A stretch of DNA of 64,000 bases from Congeria kusceri. Taxonomy: Eukaryota; Mollusca; Bivalvia; Myida; Dreissenidae. The notes beneath the pieces are model-generated. The model saw only the letters and a list, made by a program, of their open reading frames with translations, did not search any database and was not told the origin of the DNA. The stretch's first letter is position 1; each line of letters begins with the position of its first letter. A program made the position numbers and the translations under genes. This document shows positions 47,201 to 55,380 of this stretch, piece by piece. Location of the stretch: NCBI GenBank assembly GCA_027627225.1, contig CM051030.1, positions 6,482,501 to 6,546,500 on the forward strand. The letters run 5' to 3'.

Positions 47201-50200
47201 TTCATATGCAAATTAATCTGGAGTGTTGTGCAATCATTGCTTTCATATATCGCTTGTTTAACAATTAACCTATTTTACACCAAAAAGCATATGGTTAAGC
47301 TTGTATACTAGTTAGCGACCATTTTTTCACCATACCAATTATTCGCCCACTACTGAAAACCAGTCAAAACAACAAACAAATACTTGTAACCATACTGGAG
47401 TCGATTTGCCATGTTGTTTTGTTAAAACTTAGCCGATTGTTGCAGGAATCCGTAAGTATTCCGTATTATAATTTTCATGTAAACAAACGATGCACTACTG
47501 GCCTTGTCGGGAGCACGCGGGGGATGACGTCATCATGCACGCGCTCATTTGTTTGAGGCGCAGAAAGGTCTGTTTTTTCCGCAAGGCTTTTTATACCCAG
47601 ACGATTGTATTGTAAGTGAACCATGAATGACTCTAGATGTGTAAACGACCCCTTCCAGTTGTAACTAAATATATTTGAATTATTAAAAGTGTAAAAATAA
47701 TACTTGTACAAACGCTTCAGTACCCCTGTTCGGGCCTCAATTGTTGCTACTTATATTTTGTAAGTGTGGCTTACGGATGTAGGTTAGCCTATTCTTTAGA
47801 AGTGAAATGTAAACAAAAATAATGTGGTTTATAATTGAGTATCATCCTTGGAATAGAAAAATAAGCAGTTTGTTATACAATATATTTTGTTGAGTATCGA
47901 GAAAATTTTACCTTGCCTCAGTGTTGTGACATGTTCAGGTGTTTGTCATGTACAAAGTGATTGCGTGCACATTTGAACATGAAATTATCTCTGCACATTT
48001 GAACATGAAATTATCTCACAAAAGCTTTTCTAAAATGAAATAATTTTACGAAAAAGATTTTAAAATTCGCTTTTGGAAATAACACGTTTTTTTAAGGTGG
48101 GCGAATAATTGGTACAGTTGTTAATAATTATGAATTCAATTAAAGGGGGTTTTCGCACGTGGTATAAGTCGATCTGTGTGAATGGATTTTGACATAAAAT
48201 GTTATCGTTTATTGTCTTAGGTGACTGACATTGCTTGTGCCAAGTATTAGTACAAGCTGTTGTTAAGACACGTGTACGACGAAAAAATACACCATTTCCG
48301 GACGAAAAATGGGTCGCTAACCAGTAGAGTTTGTGAAGTTGGATGAATAGAAATTAATACTTTAATAATAGCTTGAGAGGAATTTAAATGTAAGTGGAAA
48401 AAAAACTGGCTGTGTTTTTCCCCAAAAGGGGAAAAGTCGGGGGCACTTCAGGAGGGAATAATCACATCAATTTTGATGAAAAGGGGAAAATTTTAAATCT
48501 CAGATTCAAAACCTGTCTACTTTACCATTTACTGACTAATCACAGTTGTCACCTTAATTAATGAAAGTAAAAGAAATCAAGATATTAAGTGAAAAAAATG
48601 AGGCTTGAACAACTTTAGTATTAGTTTTGGTAAAGATGCCTAATAATTGGGGTTATTTATTTTCCTACTTCTGGAAGGGATTTTTTTGCAAAAATAGGGG
48701 GCAAATATCTACTTTTTCAGGTGGGGTTTGGGGCCTGATATTGGCCCCAAAATGGTCATAAAACATTTAATAGTCTATTGTTGTGTCGGTGTGTAGTTTA
48801 CAGTTCATGCTTATTTGCTATTACAGTTCTGTCATGGACACCATTGTTTGGTTGATAAAAACAGTCTAATCCACTTGATGTAGCTGCATTATTTTGTTTT
48901 CAGAGTGAGACATGTTGTATCAACATCCCCGAGCTGGAATTCACCACAACCATGTCAGGTAGTGCAGGCAAATTCACAACCCTCGAGGGACTACTGTCAG
49001 ACCTTATTACCCAGGTATGGTGCTGGACCCTAGCACATGTGGGGTAAAAACCTAGGTCAATTAATATGGAAAGCTAGTTAAACATTTGGAGCCTCATTTC
49101 TCATTGTAACAACAGCTTGACACGTTGTCCGATTGTTTCTTATTGGTCACATTAAGATCAAGGTCAATTTTGTTATTTTGTTTACGTATCGTGTGCAATA
49201 GAAAACTAGATCAGTAGGCCAAACAAAATAATGAAAATATTGATTTCAATAAGACTTGTCAAATTTATTGCGTCAAAACAATTTGATAATGCTTCATTTG
49301 AGGTCAAAAACCTAGGTTAGTTAGTAATTATGCCAAAAGCTTATGCTCTCTGAAGACTTGTTCAGATTTGATTGTCTGAATTAAATATAAGCCACAAGAT
49401 TATTTATGGTCAGTTAAGGTAATATGGGAAGTTTGTTGATAAACTAGGGTGATCTTTTATCATAGGATCAGCTTCAAATTTTGTTAGATTACTTGCATCA
49501 CTGAAGTCTATCACCACCAATTTGTGGTTTAATTTTGGTCACAGGTTCAAGAGCTGTTTGTTTGTTTTATAGATTGTTGACGGAATCCAATGGTCTTTAG
49601 TAGAGCGATTTCGAGAGATTGAATCGTGTAACCTACTTTTTACTTTGCAGGCTATGAAGCACTAGCAATCGATACCCCCAAATTGATACCTTCCATAGGC
49701 CATTTTGGCCTCGTCCGGATTAGTTGACACGTCAACTGTTATGCATATTATTGCGTTTGCATTAAGTTGTTTGCATACAAACCAATATATCTACCAAGAT
49801 GTTGAAAGGTGGGAGTATAATCATGGGTAGTTCGATTTGTCTTGTTTAAAAATGGTACTGCTGATATTCAATACGTTCAAACAAATGTGTGTTTTGTGTT
49901 CGAAAAGTTGCTCTCTATTTCCCTTGACTTTAGTTTCTTTCCTTTTCTTGCCAATAGTCTTCCAACACTATCAGCGTTTTGATTTGTGTGGGGGGGGGGG
50001 CTCTTGATCTAACATATGTTTATTAGGTGAGCAATTTCGGCCTTTTTTGTTTGGTTGATTTCCCTACATCTTACTGTTACAGTTGAAGACGACCAACCCA
50101 TTCTACATCGGGGACAGTGGACAGGAGGACAAGCTGAACCGGGTACAGGAATTCTGTGACCGGCTGGAGAAGGTTTGAATATGATTCAAGGACATTAGCC

Positions 50201-53200
50201 TCTTCTTGAAAACTATCTAAGGCGAACATTATCGCCTCGGCAATATCCCATTCTTGAAAATCGGCTAAGGAGGATATTAGCCCCTTATTTAAAATTTGCT
50301 AAGGTGGACATTAGCCGCTCGGACAATATCTCCTTCTTGAAAATTTGCTCAGGAAGACTTTACCCCCTCGGACAATATCTCCTTCTTGAAAATTTGCTCA
50401 GGAAGACATTACCCCCTCGGACAATATCCCCTTCTTGAAAATTTGCTCAGGAAGACATTACCCCCTCGGACAATATCCCCTTCTTGAAAATTTGCTCAGG
50501 AAGACATTACCCCCTCGGACAATATCTCCTTCTTGAAAATTTGCTCAGGAAGACATTACCCCCTCGGACAATATCCCCTTCTTGAAAATTTGCTCAGGCG
50601 GACATTAGCCCCTTCTTGAAAATTGTCCGCAATTTAAAAACTTCATTGCCAATTAGTATCTGTCTAAAGGTGTCCAAAAACAGCACCACAAATAATAATT
50701 GTTTTGGCCATTTTAAAAGGTGTCCACAAACATAGATAAAATACGGTATTTGCCTTATGACTACCCACTGCTTTGTATGACTCACTACTGCCGTGTTTCA
50801 GGTGAAGAATGGTGAGATGTTGGGCGTGCACTTTGAGCTGGATGACCCTACAGGGAATAGCTACTTGCAGGTCAGTTGTACCCGTGTTGTACCATCCAGC
50901 GTATGGAACCTAAGGTTGCACTTTATGCAGTACAGCTCAAACAAACAAATATTTTACTCACCGCTGCAGAGTCAGAATTGATTACCATAATATGGCCAGG
51001 GTTGGTACGGATCTTGAAGAGTCATGGAAAATGGGCTTTGTCTGGAATATTGATAATTTGGACTTTATTGTGGGAAAGTCATGGAATTTTCAAAAATTGT
51101 CATGGAAAGTTGAAAAGTATCCTTGTATGTCTGTAAGTGCGTAAAAATGATTAAATCCATTGATTAATAATAGGGATGGGACCGAATACTGAAATCAATA
51201 TTCGAATATTCGTTTTAGGCATTCGAATATATTCGAATATTCGTTTTGTAAATACTACTATATACTACTATATAAGGCACCCTGTCCGAATATTTACCTA
51301 TCCGAAATACGTATCCTACGTGTACATAGTTGTTTTACCTTGTTTCAGTGGTAAATGAGCGATATAACTTTGTGAGTGTTAGGCAAATATAAAGAAATGT
51401 AAGATATTGTTAAATGTATTGTTAATTAATTTGTTAATTGTTCCGGTTTTTTTCAGAATCATGAAGCTTGTATCTGCTGTGCAGATTACACGTTGCCTGG
51501 ATTTTGTCTAATGACCACATAAAGTACTTCCAAGCACGTGATGGTGGCATTGTTTAATAATAAAGACTCTTGTATAATATACGGTGTTGATATAATGGAG
51601 AATAATTTACAAGTGACGTATAGAAAGATTGACCAGATCATGCTAATTTTGTTAAAGAAATCAATTGGCTGATAATGGATTCATTTTGATTGGTTTACTC
51701 AGAGAGTAATTGTAATTTACTGTAAACAAGTTAACCGTATAGATGTCACTTAAGGATAATAAACAACAATGTACGCCTTGTGCAAACTGTGAAACCATTA
51801 TCACAACATGGCCCAGTTTTGTTATTTGTGGATACAATGCGTCATATTCGCGCCTCCTACAAACCGTTAACTTGCGGCCCTTGTACAGACATGGCCCCCC
51901 TGCCAATTATCAATTGTCGTTAATTGGACATGTTTAGCATGTGTTGGAAAAACGTTACACTGCCCCGCCCACCTGCTAGGCAGGAAATACGACTGGAATT
52001 CATGTTAACTTTGCAATCAAACAGGAAAATGATTTTTTAAAGACATTTTATTCTTTAAATAAATGAGAAAATCGAATATTCATATTCGTTTTTTTATATT
52101 CGAATTTTATTCAATATTCGAATATTCGAGTATTCGGTCCCATCCCTAATTAATAATCAAACAAAAAACGCTGCAAGCAATTCTATTCTTTAGGGGGCCA
52201 ATCAGCATAGATAAATAATTTTAATATGTAGAGCAAATAAAATATGGATATCAGTGTACTATTTTAACTTCTGTGTGTTCCGATTGTTTCATCGGAAAAC
52301 TCATGGAATTTAGGTTTCAATAGTTTTTATGAAACCTGTATAGCTTATATATTTGAATAATTTTAAGGACAGACTAAGTTTAGTGACTATAAGTCTGTGA
52401 AGGACACATAAAACCAAAGATTTTGCTGAAATTCAAGTTTATTACAAAGTCCAATTAAGTCTGAATTCATCCCCCTTATTTTTGTACAGGATTATATTAT
52501 GTTTATTATTAACTAACTTTCATAATACATGTAATCCTAATGTATATCATACTGTCATTCATGTGCAGTTCACCTCGTCTTTACCATTTTAAAGTTATTG
52601 GAGTGAACAGTGATCAAGCTCACAACCCCCCAATCGCAAGTCTTAAGCCCTTTCCATTACATCACTGTGTCTAGTGCGACATTAAAGGGACTATGTCAAT
52701 GAAACATTGGTTTCCTATTGCAATATAAATAATATAAGATTATAGAAATGCGCTATACTAAGACACGTAAATTAAATAAAGAATAAATAATATAAAACAT
52801 AATGAGATATCAAATAAAAACAAATCAGAAAAAAATTAAAACCCCAAGCGAGTATCAAAATTACGACTTGAAAGTCGACACCGCTTTAACCAACTGCGCT
52901 ATTCTGCTTGCTAAAGAAACATGTGTTAACTATGGTTATACAAAATACAATTCTGAGGTCAAATGTAAACATTAAAAGGGCCAAAAAAACACAACCCTTA
53001 TTATAAATTTATTTTTATCCTAGAATGCAAAACTCTTTTCCCATGATATTTATCTCTTATTTTAACCGCTATTATATGCTAGTTTTAATATCTCAATTTC
53101 AGATTTTTAAAAGAAGTCACCCCCTTGAGGCCCTTTTCGTTGACATAGTCCCTTTAAACCACTGCTATGTGTTTCCAGAACCTGTATGCACCTGACGATG

Positions 53201-53289
53201 ACCCCAACATGACCATCGAGACATATGAGCGCACGTACGAGCAGAACGAAGACCTTGGGCTCAATGACATGAAAACGGAAGACTACTAA
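26159..53289 (+). CDS. ZPR1: ZPR1 zinc-finger protein (14 coding exons)
   Basis: ZPR1 binds translation factor eEF1A and shuttles between cytoplasm and nucleolus; it is essential in yeast and mammals (family knowledge). Coding exons: 26159-26269, 30587-30748, 31723-31807, 32109-32179, 35771-35857, 36596-36636, 37063-37149, 39243-39293, 44944-45010, 46046-46206, 48904-49014, 50083-50172, 50802-50870, 53179-53289. They sum to 1304 nt, one short of a 434-aa frame (human 459 aa). The protein has the family's duplicated layout: zinc finger 1 with C31, C34, C60 and C63, zinc finger 2 with C240, C243, C269 and C272 (both CX2C-X25-CX2C), each followed by a beta-rich domain ([25 protein letters not shown]). 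It ends [11 protein letters not shown]. Exon 7 has an apparent 1-nt deletion at about 37079-37084. Introns 6 and 9 look U12-type. Confidence 0.96.
26270..30119. other. ZPR1 intron 1 up to the MITE
   Basis: The intron is AT-rich. It contains the inverted-repeat element listed separately (26461-28553), a GGTTGTCCAGGACAACC repeat fragment at about 29060-29150 and a 119-codon frame at 29204-29563 without recognisable content. Confidence 0.4.
26461..28553. repeat. 2.1-kb inverted-repeat structure with inner CAGGGCCC ends
   Basis: The left arm (26461-26546, with TTGATTCTATATAGCGATTG) is the approximate reverse complement of the right arm (28467-28553, with CTATATAGAATCAATTTACC), over about 85 bp with scattered mismatches. 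Just inside the right arm and 360 bp inside the left arm are complementary ends CAGGGCCCTCAATC (26907) and GATTAAGGGCCCTG (28453-28466), flanked by GCTAT. This suggests a 1.56-kb TIR element inside or next to a larger inverted repeat. No transposase is recognised. Confidence 0.5.
30120..30380. mobile_element. Palindromic MITE, copy 2
   Basis: The ends are GGCGCGTCGTGAGAAAACCGG and its near complement CCCACAACGCGCC, with the internal GGATTAGCCTGTGCAG palindromes. It lies in ZPR1 intron 1. The flanks do not show a clean TA. Confidence 0.75.
30587..30748 (+). CDS. ZPR1: ZPR1 coding exon 2
   Basis: Residues 38-91: [18 protein letters not shown] with the second CX2C pair (CDHC), then [12 protein letters not shown]. 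This is the hallmark ZPR1 domain. Phase 0 at both ends. Confidence 0.97.
30749..31293. other. ZPR1 intron 2, first part
   Basis: AT-rich, nothing recognised. Confidence 0.4.
31294..31511. mobile_element. Palindromic MITE, copy 3
   Basis: The ends TGAAGCGTGTCGTGGG and CCACGACAGGCCTCA bound 218 bp; the right half is shortened relative to other copies. Confidence 0.75.
31723..31807 (+). CDS. ZPR1: ZPR1 coding exon 3
   Basis: It encodes [20 protein letters not shown] and then FEVPPNKG, and ends in phase 1 at GTATAG. The acceptor (CTCTTTAAAAG) is weak, but the match to the family is exact. Confidence 0.93.
32109..32179 (+). CDS. ZPR1: ZPR1 coding exon 4
   Basis: It encodes [20 protein letters not shown] and then LRR; in phase 1, out phase 0 at GTAGGC. 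Confidence 0.93.
32330..32660 (+). repeat. Interspersed repeat shared with ZPR1 intron 9
   Basis: It matches 45068-45660 at scattered words: AACACTGATCCTCCAA, AACAAACACTAG, GAGCTGCA and ATATTCTACAT, TTTGGCTAGT. In intron 9 the same element has acquired 13 identical 25-bp tandem units where this copy has a single GCATATAACCTACGTCAG. Confidence 0.7.
32661..33255. other. ZPR1 intron 4, middle
   Basis: AT-rich, nothing recognised. Confidence 0.4.
33256..33708. repeat. 32-bp minisatellite, about 14 copies
   Basis: The unit is GAGTGTACATTTACCCCC plus ATACAATCTGGTAT, with little variation. Confidence 0.95.
33720..35769. repeat. About 41-bp minisatellite reaching the exon 5 acceptor, about 48 copies
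   Basis: The consensus is near ACTGACTGTGTTACCAATGT plus CTGTGCTTGGCACTAATACTC, with many substitutions and length variants; higher-order units of two or three appear at 35280-35720. The last copy continues into TTACCTCTGTATGTGCCTTTCAG, the real acceptor of exon 5. That acceptor differs from the repeat word TTACCTCTGTATGTGCTTGG only at its end, so it lies within the array. Confidence 0.92.
35771..35857 (+). CDS. ZPR1: ZPR1 coding exon 5
   Basis: It encodes [20 protein letters not shown] and then KSCKTPFHI, phase 0 at both ends, donor GTGAGT. Confidence 0.95.
35912..36266. mobile_element. hAT-like MITE in ZPR1 intron 5
   Basis: The ends CAGTGTTTTTCCTC and GCGCGGATAAACACTG are inverted repeats with mismatches, and TGGTACC recurs inside both ends. 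Flanks (ATTTTGT and ATTTGT) give only an imperfect duplication. No coding content. Confidence 0.5.
36267..36595. other. ZPR1 intron 5, 3' part
   Basis: AT-rich, nothing recognised before the TCCTTTTGTTGCAG acceptor. Confidence 0.4.
36596..36636 (+). CDS. ZPR1: ZPR1 coding exon 6
   Basis: It encodes [13 protein letters not shown] plus the first two bases of a Pro codon. It ends at ATATCCTTT, a perfect U12-type AT-AC donor. Confidence 0.92.
36637..37062 (+). other. U12-type AT-AC intron 6 of ZPR1
   Basis: The donor ATATCCTTT (36637-36645) fits the U12 consensus at all nine positions. The branch site TTCCTTAAC (37045-37053) fits the U12 branch consensus. The terminal AC at 37061-37062 lies 10 nt past the branch adenosine, a normal U12 distance. 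No GT-AG alternative joins ENP to HAPSSDP. The minor spliceosome is therefore needed for this mRNA. Confidence 0.88.
37063..37149 (+). CDS. ZPR1: ZPR1 coding exon 7 with one-base frame break
   Basis: The 5' part reads HAPSSDP in frame with exon 6 (the family has ENPHAP at this place). The 3' part reads [20 protein letters not shown] in a frame offset by one. The break lies at the CCCC run 37081-37084; as written, the exon 6 frame meets TGA at 37087-37089. The rest of the gene is in perfect phase, so an assembly error in the homopolymer is the simplest reading. If real, the protein would stop near residue 195 and lose the second ZPR1 domain. Confidence 0.85.
37441..38890 (+). repeat. Composite repeat A, copy in ZPR1 intron 7
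   Basis: The head AGCTCACCTGAGCACAAAGTG is followed by the CTTCACAGGAATGATCC segment and about eight roughly 168-bp units with GTTTCATATTTGGTATGT. The tail is missing. Confidence 0.75.
38950..39232. repeat. 47-bp minisatellite reaching the exon 8 acceptor, about 6 copies
   Basis: The unit is TTAACTGTTGAGATGCTGTA plus TGATAAATACATGTTAAACC plus TTATATA. The last unit changes after CATGTTAAAC into TTTTCTTCAG, the acceptor of exon 8 at 39233-39242. Confidence 0.95.
39243..39293 (+). CDS. ZPR1: ZPR1 coding exon 8
   Basis: It encodes the acidic linker [17 protein letters not shown] between the two zinc-finger halves; phase 0 at both ends. Confidence 0.88.
39440..39870 (+). repeat. Tandem remnant related to the second core of composite repeat A
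   Basis: Units of about 125 bp with CGGTTTCCACTCAATAACTT, TTTTAATGAAACTTCATACA and GGGTGGGTGGGGTCAAGGTC occur here and again at 43825-44550. Confidence 0.65.
40139..40623. repeat. 121-bp tandem repeat, 4 copies
   Basis: Units begin AGTTACAGGGCATACAAGAA at about 40141, 40262, 40383 and 40504 and end CCTTCCAGGCCATAAAACAA. They are nearly identical. Minus-strand frames over this array are read-through. Confidence 0.95.
40624..41727. other. ZPR1 intron 8, middle
   Basis: AT-rich sequence with no recognised repeat or gene. Confidence 0.4.
41728..41950 (-). repeat. TTAAAGGGAC-type element with tRNA-like promoter
   Basis: The end AAAGGGACTTATTGACAG at 41728-41745 belongs to a family also seen at 52682-53157 and 53548-53950. 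The minus strand carries a B box like GGTTTGAGTCC (about 41866-41876) and a degenerate A box near 41915-41930, so it contains a tRNA-derived SINE head. Confidence 0.5.
42117..44732 (+). repeat. Host repeat (TGCCCCCAG head) split by a nested composite repeat
   Basis: It starts ATGCCCCCAGTTTAGATAGG and has tandem units with TTTTTGGACTTGTGTCG, ACTCAAAAAGTAT and GTGCACCTGGGTATTTTGGT. It is interrupted at 42772 by composite repeat A and resumes at 44587 with TTTTACCAAAAAATG. Confidence 0.7.
42773..44586 (+). repeat. Composite repeat A nested in another repeat, with two tandem cores
   Basis: The ends AGCTCACCTGAGC and AGTGGCCCTCTTGT are fixed by the interruption of the host repeat. The first core (about 42980-43820) has 168-bp units; the second (43825-44550) has about 125-bp units with TTTTAATGAAACTT and GGGTGGGTGGGGTCAAGG. 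T-runs flank both ends. Confidence 0.75.
44944..45010 (+). CDS. ZPR1: ZPR1 coding exon 9
   Basis: It encodes [20 protein letters not shown] and then LL: the first CX2C of zinc finger 2 (C240, C243). It ends in phase 1 at the U12-type donor GTATCCTTCC. Confidence 0.95.
45131..45455. repeat. 25-bp minisatellite, 13 identical copies
   Basis: The unit is TGTGCACGTTGGTATATAAC plus CTATG, starting at 45131 and every 25 bp to 45431. I see no substitution between copies, so expansion or homogenisation is very recent. It lies inside the repeat shared with 32330-32660. Confidence 0.97.
45456..45660 (+). repeat. Right part of the interspersed repeat shared with intron 4
   Basis: It matches 32394-32650 (AACACTGATCCTCCAAATAA, GTGAGCTGCATAATATTC). 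Confidence 0.65.
46046..46206 (+). CDS. ZPR1: ZPR1 coding exon 10
   Basis: It encodes [18 protein letters not shown] with the second CX2C of zinc finger 2, then [20 protein letters not shown] and RDVLK. Out phase 0 at GTAATC. Confidence 0.97.
46267..46500. mobile_element. Harbinger-like MITE, copy 2
   Basis: The ends GGCCACAAAAAAA and TTTTTTTTTTGGCC are flanked by TTA (46264-46266 and 46501-46503). It lies 60 bp after the exon 10 donor. Confidence 0.75.
46504..48903. other. ZPR1 intron 10 remainder
   Basis: Long AT-rich intron. About 48690-48780 holds the GGGGCC repeat fragment (TGGGGTTTGGGGCCTG, TTGGCCCCAAA) also seen at 2.6 and 28.4 kb. No exon-like sequence was found. Confidence 0.4.
48904..49014 (+). 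CDS. ZPR1: ZPR1 coding exon 11
   Basis: It encodes [20 protein letters not shown] and then [17 protein letters not shown]; phase 0 at both ends. Confidence 0.96.
49015..50082. other. ZPR1 intron 11
   Basis: AT-rich with a poly-G run at about 49990-50000; nothing recognised. Confidence 0.4.
50083..50172 (+). CDS. ZPR1: ZPR1 coding exon 12
   Basis: It encodes [20 protein letters not shown] and then [10 protein letters not shown]; the donor GTTTGA is weak. Confidence 0.94.
50190..50631. repeat. 49-bp minisatellite, about 9 copies, 17 bp from the exon 12 donor
   Basis: The unit is GAAGACATTACCCCCTCGGA plus CAATATCCCCTTCTTGAAAA plus TTTGCTCAG. The first copies are diverged, the middle ones nearly identical. 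Confidence 0.93.
50802..50870 (+). CDS. ZPR1: ZPR1 coding exon 13
   Basis: It encodes [20 protein letters not shown] and then YLQ; phase 0 at both ends, donor GTCAGT. Confidence 0.96.
51171..52148. mobile_element. hAT-like non-autonomous element with 8-bp duplication
   Basis: The ends TAGGGATGGGACCGAATACT and AGTATTCGGTCCCATCCCTA are perfect inverted repeats, followed inward by AATATTCG-rich sequence on both sides. The flanking ATTAATAA (51163-51170 and 52149-52156) is an exact 8-bp target duplication, typical of hAT. The 978-bp interior has no recognisable transposase. Confidence 0.88.
52157..52681. other. ZPR1 intron 13, between elements
   Basis: AT-rich; about 52610-52680 resembles a degraded tRNA-derived SINE head on the minus strand (TGATGTAATGG, then GAGCTTGATCAC). 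Confidence 0.35.
52682..53157 (-). mobile_element. TIR-bounded element with internal tRNA-like promoter
   Basis: The ends TTAAAGGGACTATGTCAATG and TTGACATAGTCCCTTTAA are inverted repeats of about 20 bp. Inside, on the minus strand, TAGCGCAGTTGG (about 52893-52904) fits a pol III A box; the B box is degenerate. The right end is 21 nt from the start of ZPR1 exon 14. Confidence 0.65.
53179..53289 (+). CDS. ZPR1: ZPR1 coding exon 14 with stop
   Basis: It encodes [20 protein letters not shown] and then [16 protein letters not shown] with TAA at 53287-53289. This is the conserved ZPR1 C-terminus. Confidence 0.97.
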   Translation, partial: NLYAPDDDPNMTIETYERTYEQNEDLGLNDMKTEDY

Positions 53290-53547
53290 CAGTCCAAGGA
53301 GAAACGCACCATTCATGGGCATCGGAACGAATGTTTTAAGCAGTGTTTGTGATATACATGTAGTATTGTTTTGGCATGATGTCTTACACAAATTGAGACT
53401 AAGTGGAAATAATCCAAGTTATTTGATCTTGTTAAATTATACACAAGTATGAATTCAAAATGTAGTGATTTAAGGAAGTGATTCTTTATTGTACATAATT
53501 TTGATAAATACAAATACTTTCATCTGTTACATTGTCTGTTAACAATA
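53290..53547 (+). other. ZPR1 3' UTR
   Basis: AT-rich 3' flank. ATTAAA at 53547-53552 and AATAAA at 54175-54180 are candidate polyadenylation signals; the first coincides with the end of the next repeat element. Confidence 0.4.
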
Positions 53548-53950
53548 TTAAAGGGACTTGCTCACAGATTTCACATATTTTTGCTTCAACTACTAATGCA
53601 TCTGGTCCATATATCTGCTGTTAGAGAAGCATTAAAATGAGAAAAAAAAGATTTACCTAGGGGCTCAAACCCACGACCTCCGGATTGAAAATCTGATGCT
53701 CACCACTAGGCTAAAGGGGGACGTATATTTAGTCCATAGTACACATATTTTTAAATAAATCGACGAAAAGCGTTACAAACGCCTTATAATTTTGGCCATT
53801 TGAATCGATGTTTATTCTAAAATGACACGTTATTTCAAGTATAATTCTTTTCATCGGGAGTATAATTTTGCAAATTTGTATATAGTGTAGTTTTCTTCTG
53901 GAATCTGTGACAAATGGTTTCGAAAGTGTCACTTTGCCAATCTGTGAATC
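53548..53950 (-). mobile_element. TTAAAGGGAC-type element with tRNA-like core, copy 3
   Basis: The left end is TTAAAGGGACTTGCTCACAG and the right end is the rough complement CCAATCTGTGAATCCTTTTT. The minus strand carries an A box TAGCCTAGTGG (53703-53713) and a B box GGTTTGAGCCC (53661-53671) at tRNA-like spacing. Confidence 0.65.
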
Positions 53951-54191
53951 CTTTTTGTGCTATTGCTTTTTGTTCACCTACTAGGATTACAGAACATACT
54001 TTATTCTCTGTCAGGTTAGATTGAACCCTTTTATCCCATCACCACTCCAACATTGACAAATAACACCCCATGGGATAAACTTAGCTTTATTAAAACACTG
54101 TGGTGATAAAGCAAACAGGCGCAGTCTAATGATGTTGTTTTGTTGTTATTTGGTGTGTTTTATGTTATTTTCAAAATAAAGGCAGAAAATG
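53951..54191. other. ZPR1 downstream flank
   Basis: AT-rich, nothing recognised except AATAAA at 54175-54180. Confidence 0.35.
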
Positions 54192-55167
54192 ATGGGATAA
54201 ATAGAATACTAGGCAAGTGGGATAAATAGAGTACTAGGCAAGTGGGATAAATAGAATACTAGGCAAGTGGGATAAATAGAATACTAGGCAAGTGGGATAA
54301 ATAGAGTACTAGGCAAGTGGGATAAATAGAATACTAGGCAAGTGGGATAAATAGAATACTAGGCAAGTGGGATAAATAGAGTACTAGACAAGTGGGATAA
54401 ATAGAGTACTAGGCAAGTGGGATAAATAGAGTACTAGACAAGTGGGAAAATAGAATACTAGGCAAGTGGGATAAATAGAATACTAGGCAAGTGGGATAAA
54501 TAGAGTACTAGGCAAGTGGGATAAATAGAGTACTAGGCAAGTGGGATAAATAGAGTACTAGGCAAGTGGGATAAATAGAGTACTAGGCAAGTGGGATAAA
54601 TAGAGTACTAGGCAAGTAGGATAAATAGAGTACTAGGCAAGTGGGATAAATAGAGTACTAGGCAAGTGGGATAAATAGAGTACTAGGCAAGTGGGATAAA
54701 TAGAGTACTAGGCAAGTAGGATAAATAGAGTACTAGGCAAGTAGGATAAATAGAGTACTAGGCAAGTGGGATAAATAGAGTACTAGGCAAGTGGGATAAA
54801 TAGAGTACTAGGCAAGTGGGATAAATAGAGTACTAGGCAAGTGGGATAAATAGAGTACTAGGCAAGTGGGATAAATAGAGTACTAGGCAAGTAGGATAAA
54901 TAGAGTACTAGGCAAGTGGGATAAATAGAGTACTAGGCAAGTGGGATAAATAGAGTACTAGGCAAGTGGGATAAATTGAGTACTAGGCAAGTGGGATAAA
55001 TTGAGTACTAGGCAAGTGGGATAAATAGAGTACTAGGCAAGTGGGGTAAATAGAATACTAGGCAAGTGGGATAATAGATTACTAGGCAGGTGGGATAAAT
55101 AGAGTACTAGGCAAGTGGGATAAATAGAGTACTAGACAAGTGGGATAAATAGAATACTAGGCAAGTG
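54192..55167. repeat. 25-bp minisatellite, about 39 copies
   Basis: The unit is GTGGGATAAATAGAGTACTA plus GGCAA. Variants are GAATAC/GAGTAC, GTAGG/GTGGG and GACAA/GGCAA; GAATAC units sit mainly at both edges. It starts about 900 bp beyond the ZPR1 stop. Confidence 0.97.
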
Positions 55168-55380
55168 TTGAATAAAGGTAATTTCATTTGCTTGGCCCAA
55201 AAACGTGGACCACTCATTTAATAAACTTATTCAACACTAACCGAGTATTGTCTGTTTATGCATGAAATTTGGGTTTGGTAATGGTCATCTGAGCTCGAAA
55301 ACAAGACCACTTTATGAAACAATAGAAAATAGCTTTGTAACAATAGAAGTGGTATTGTTCATCAGATCAGCTTATCACTT

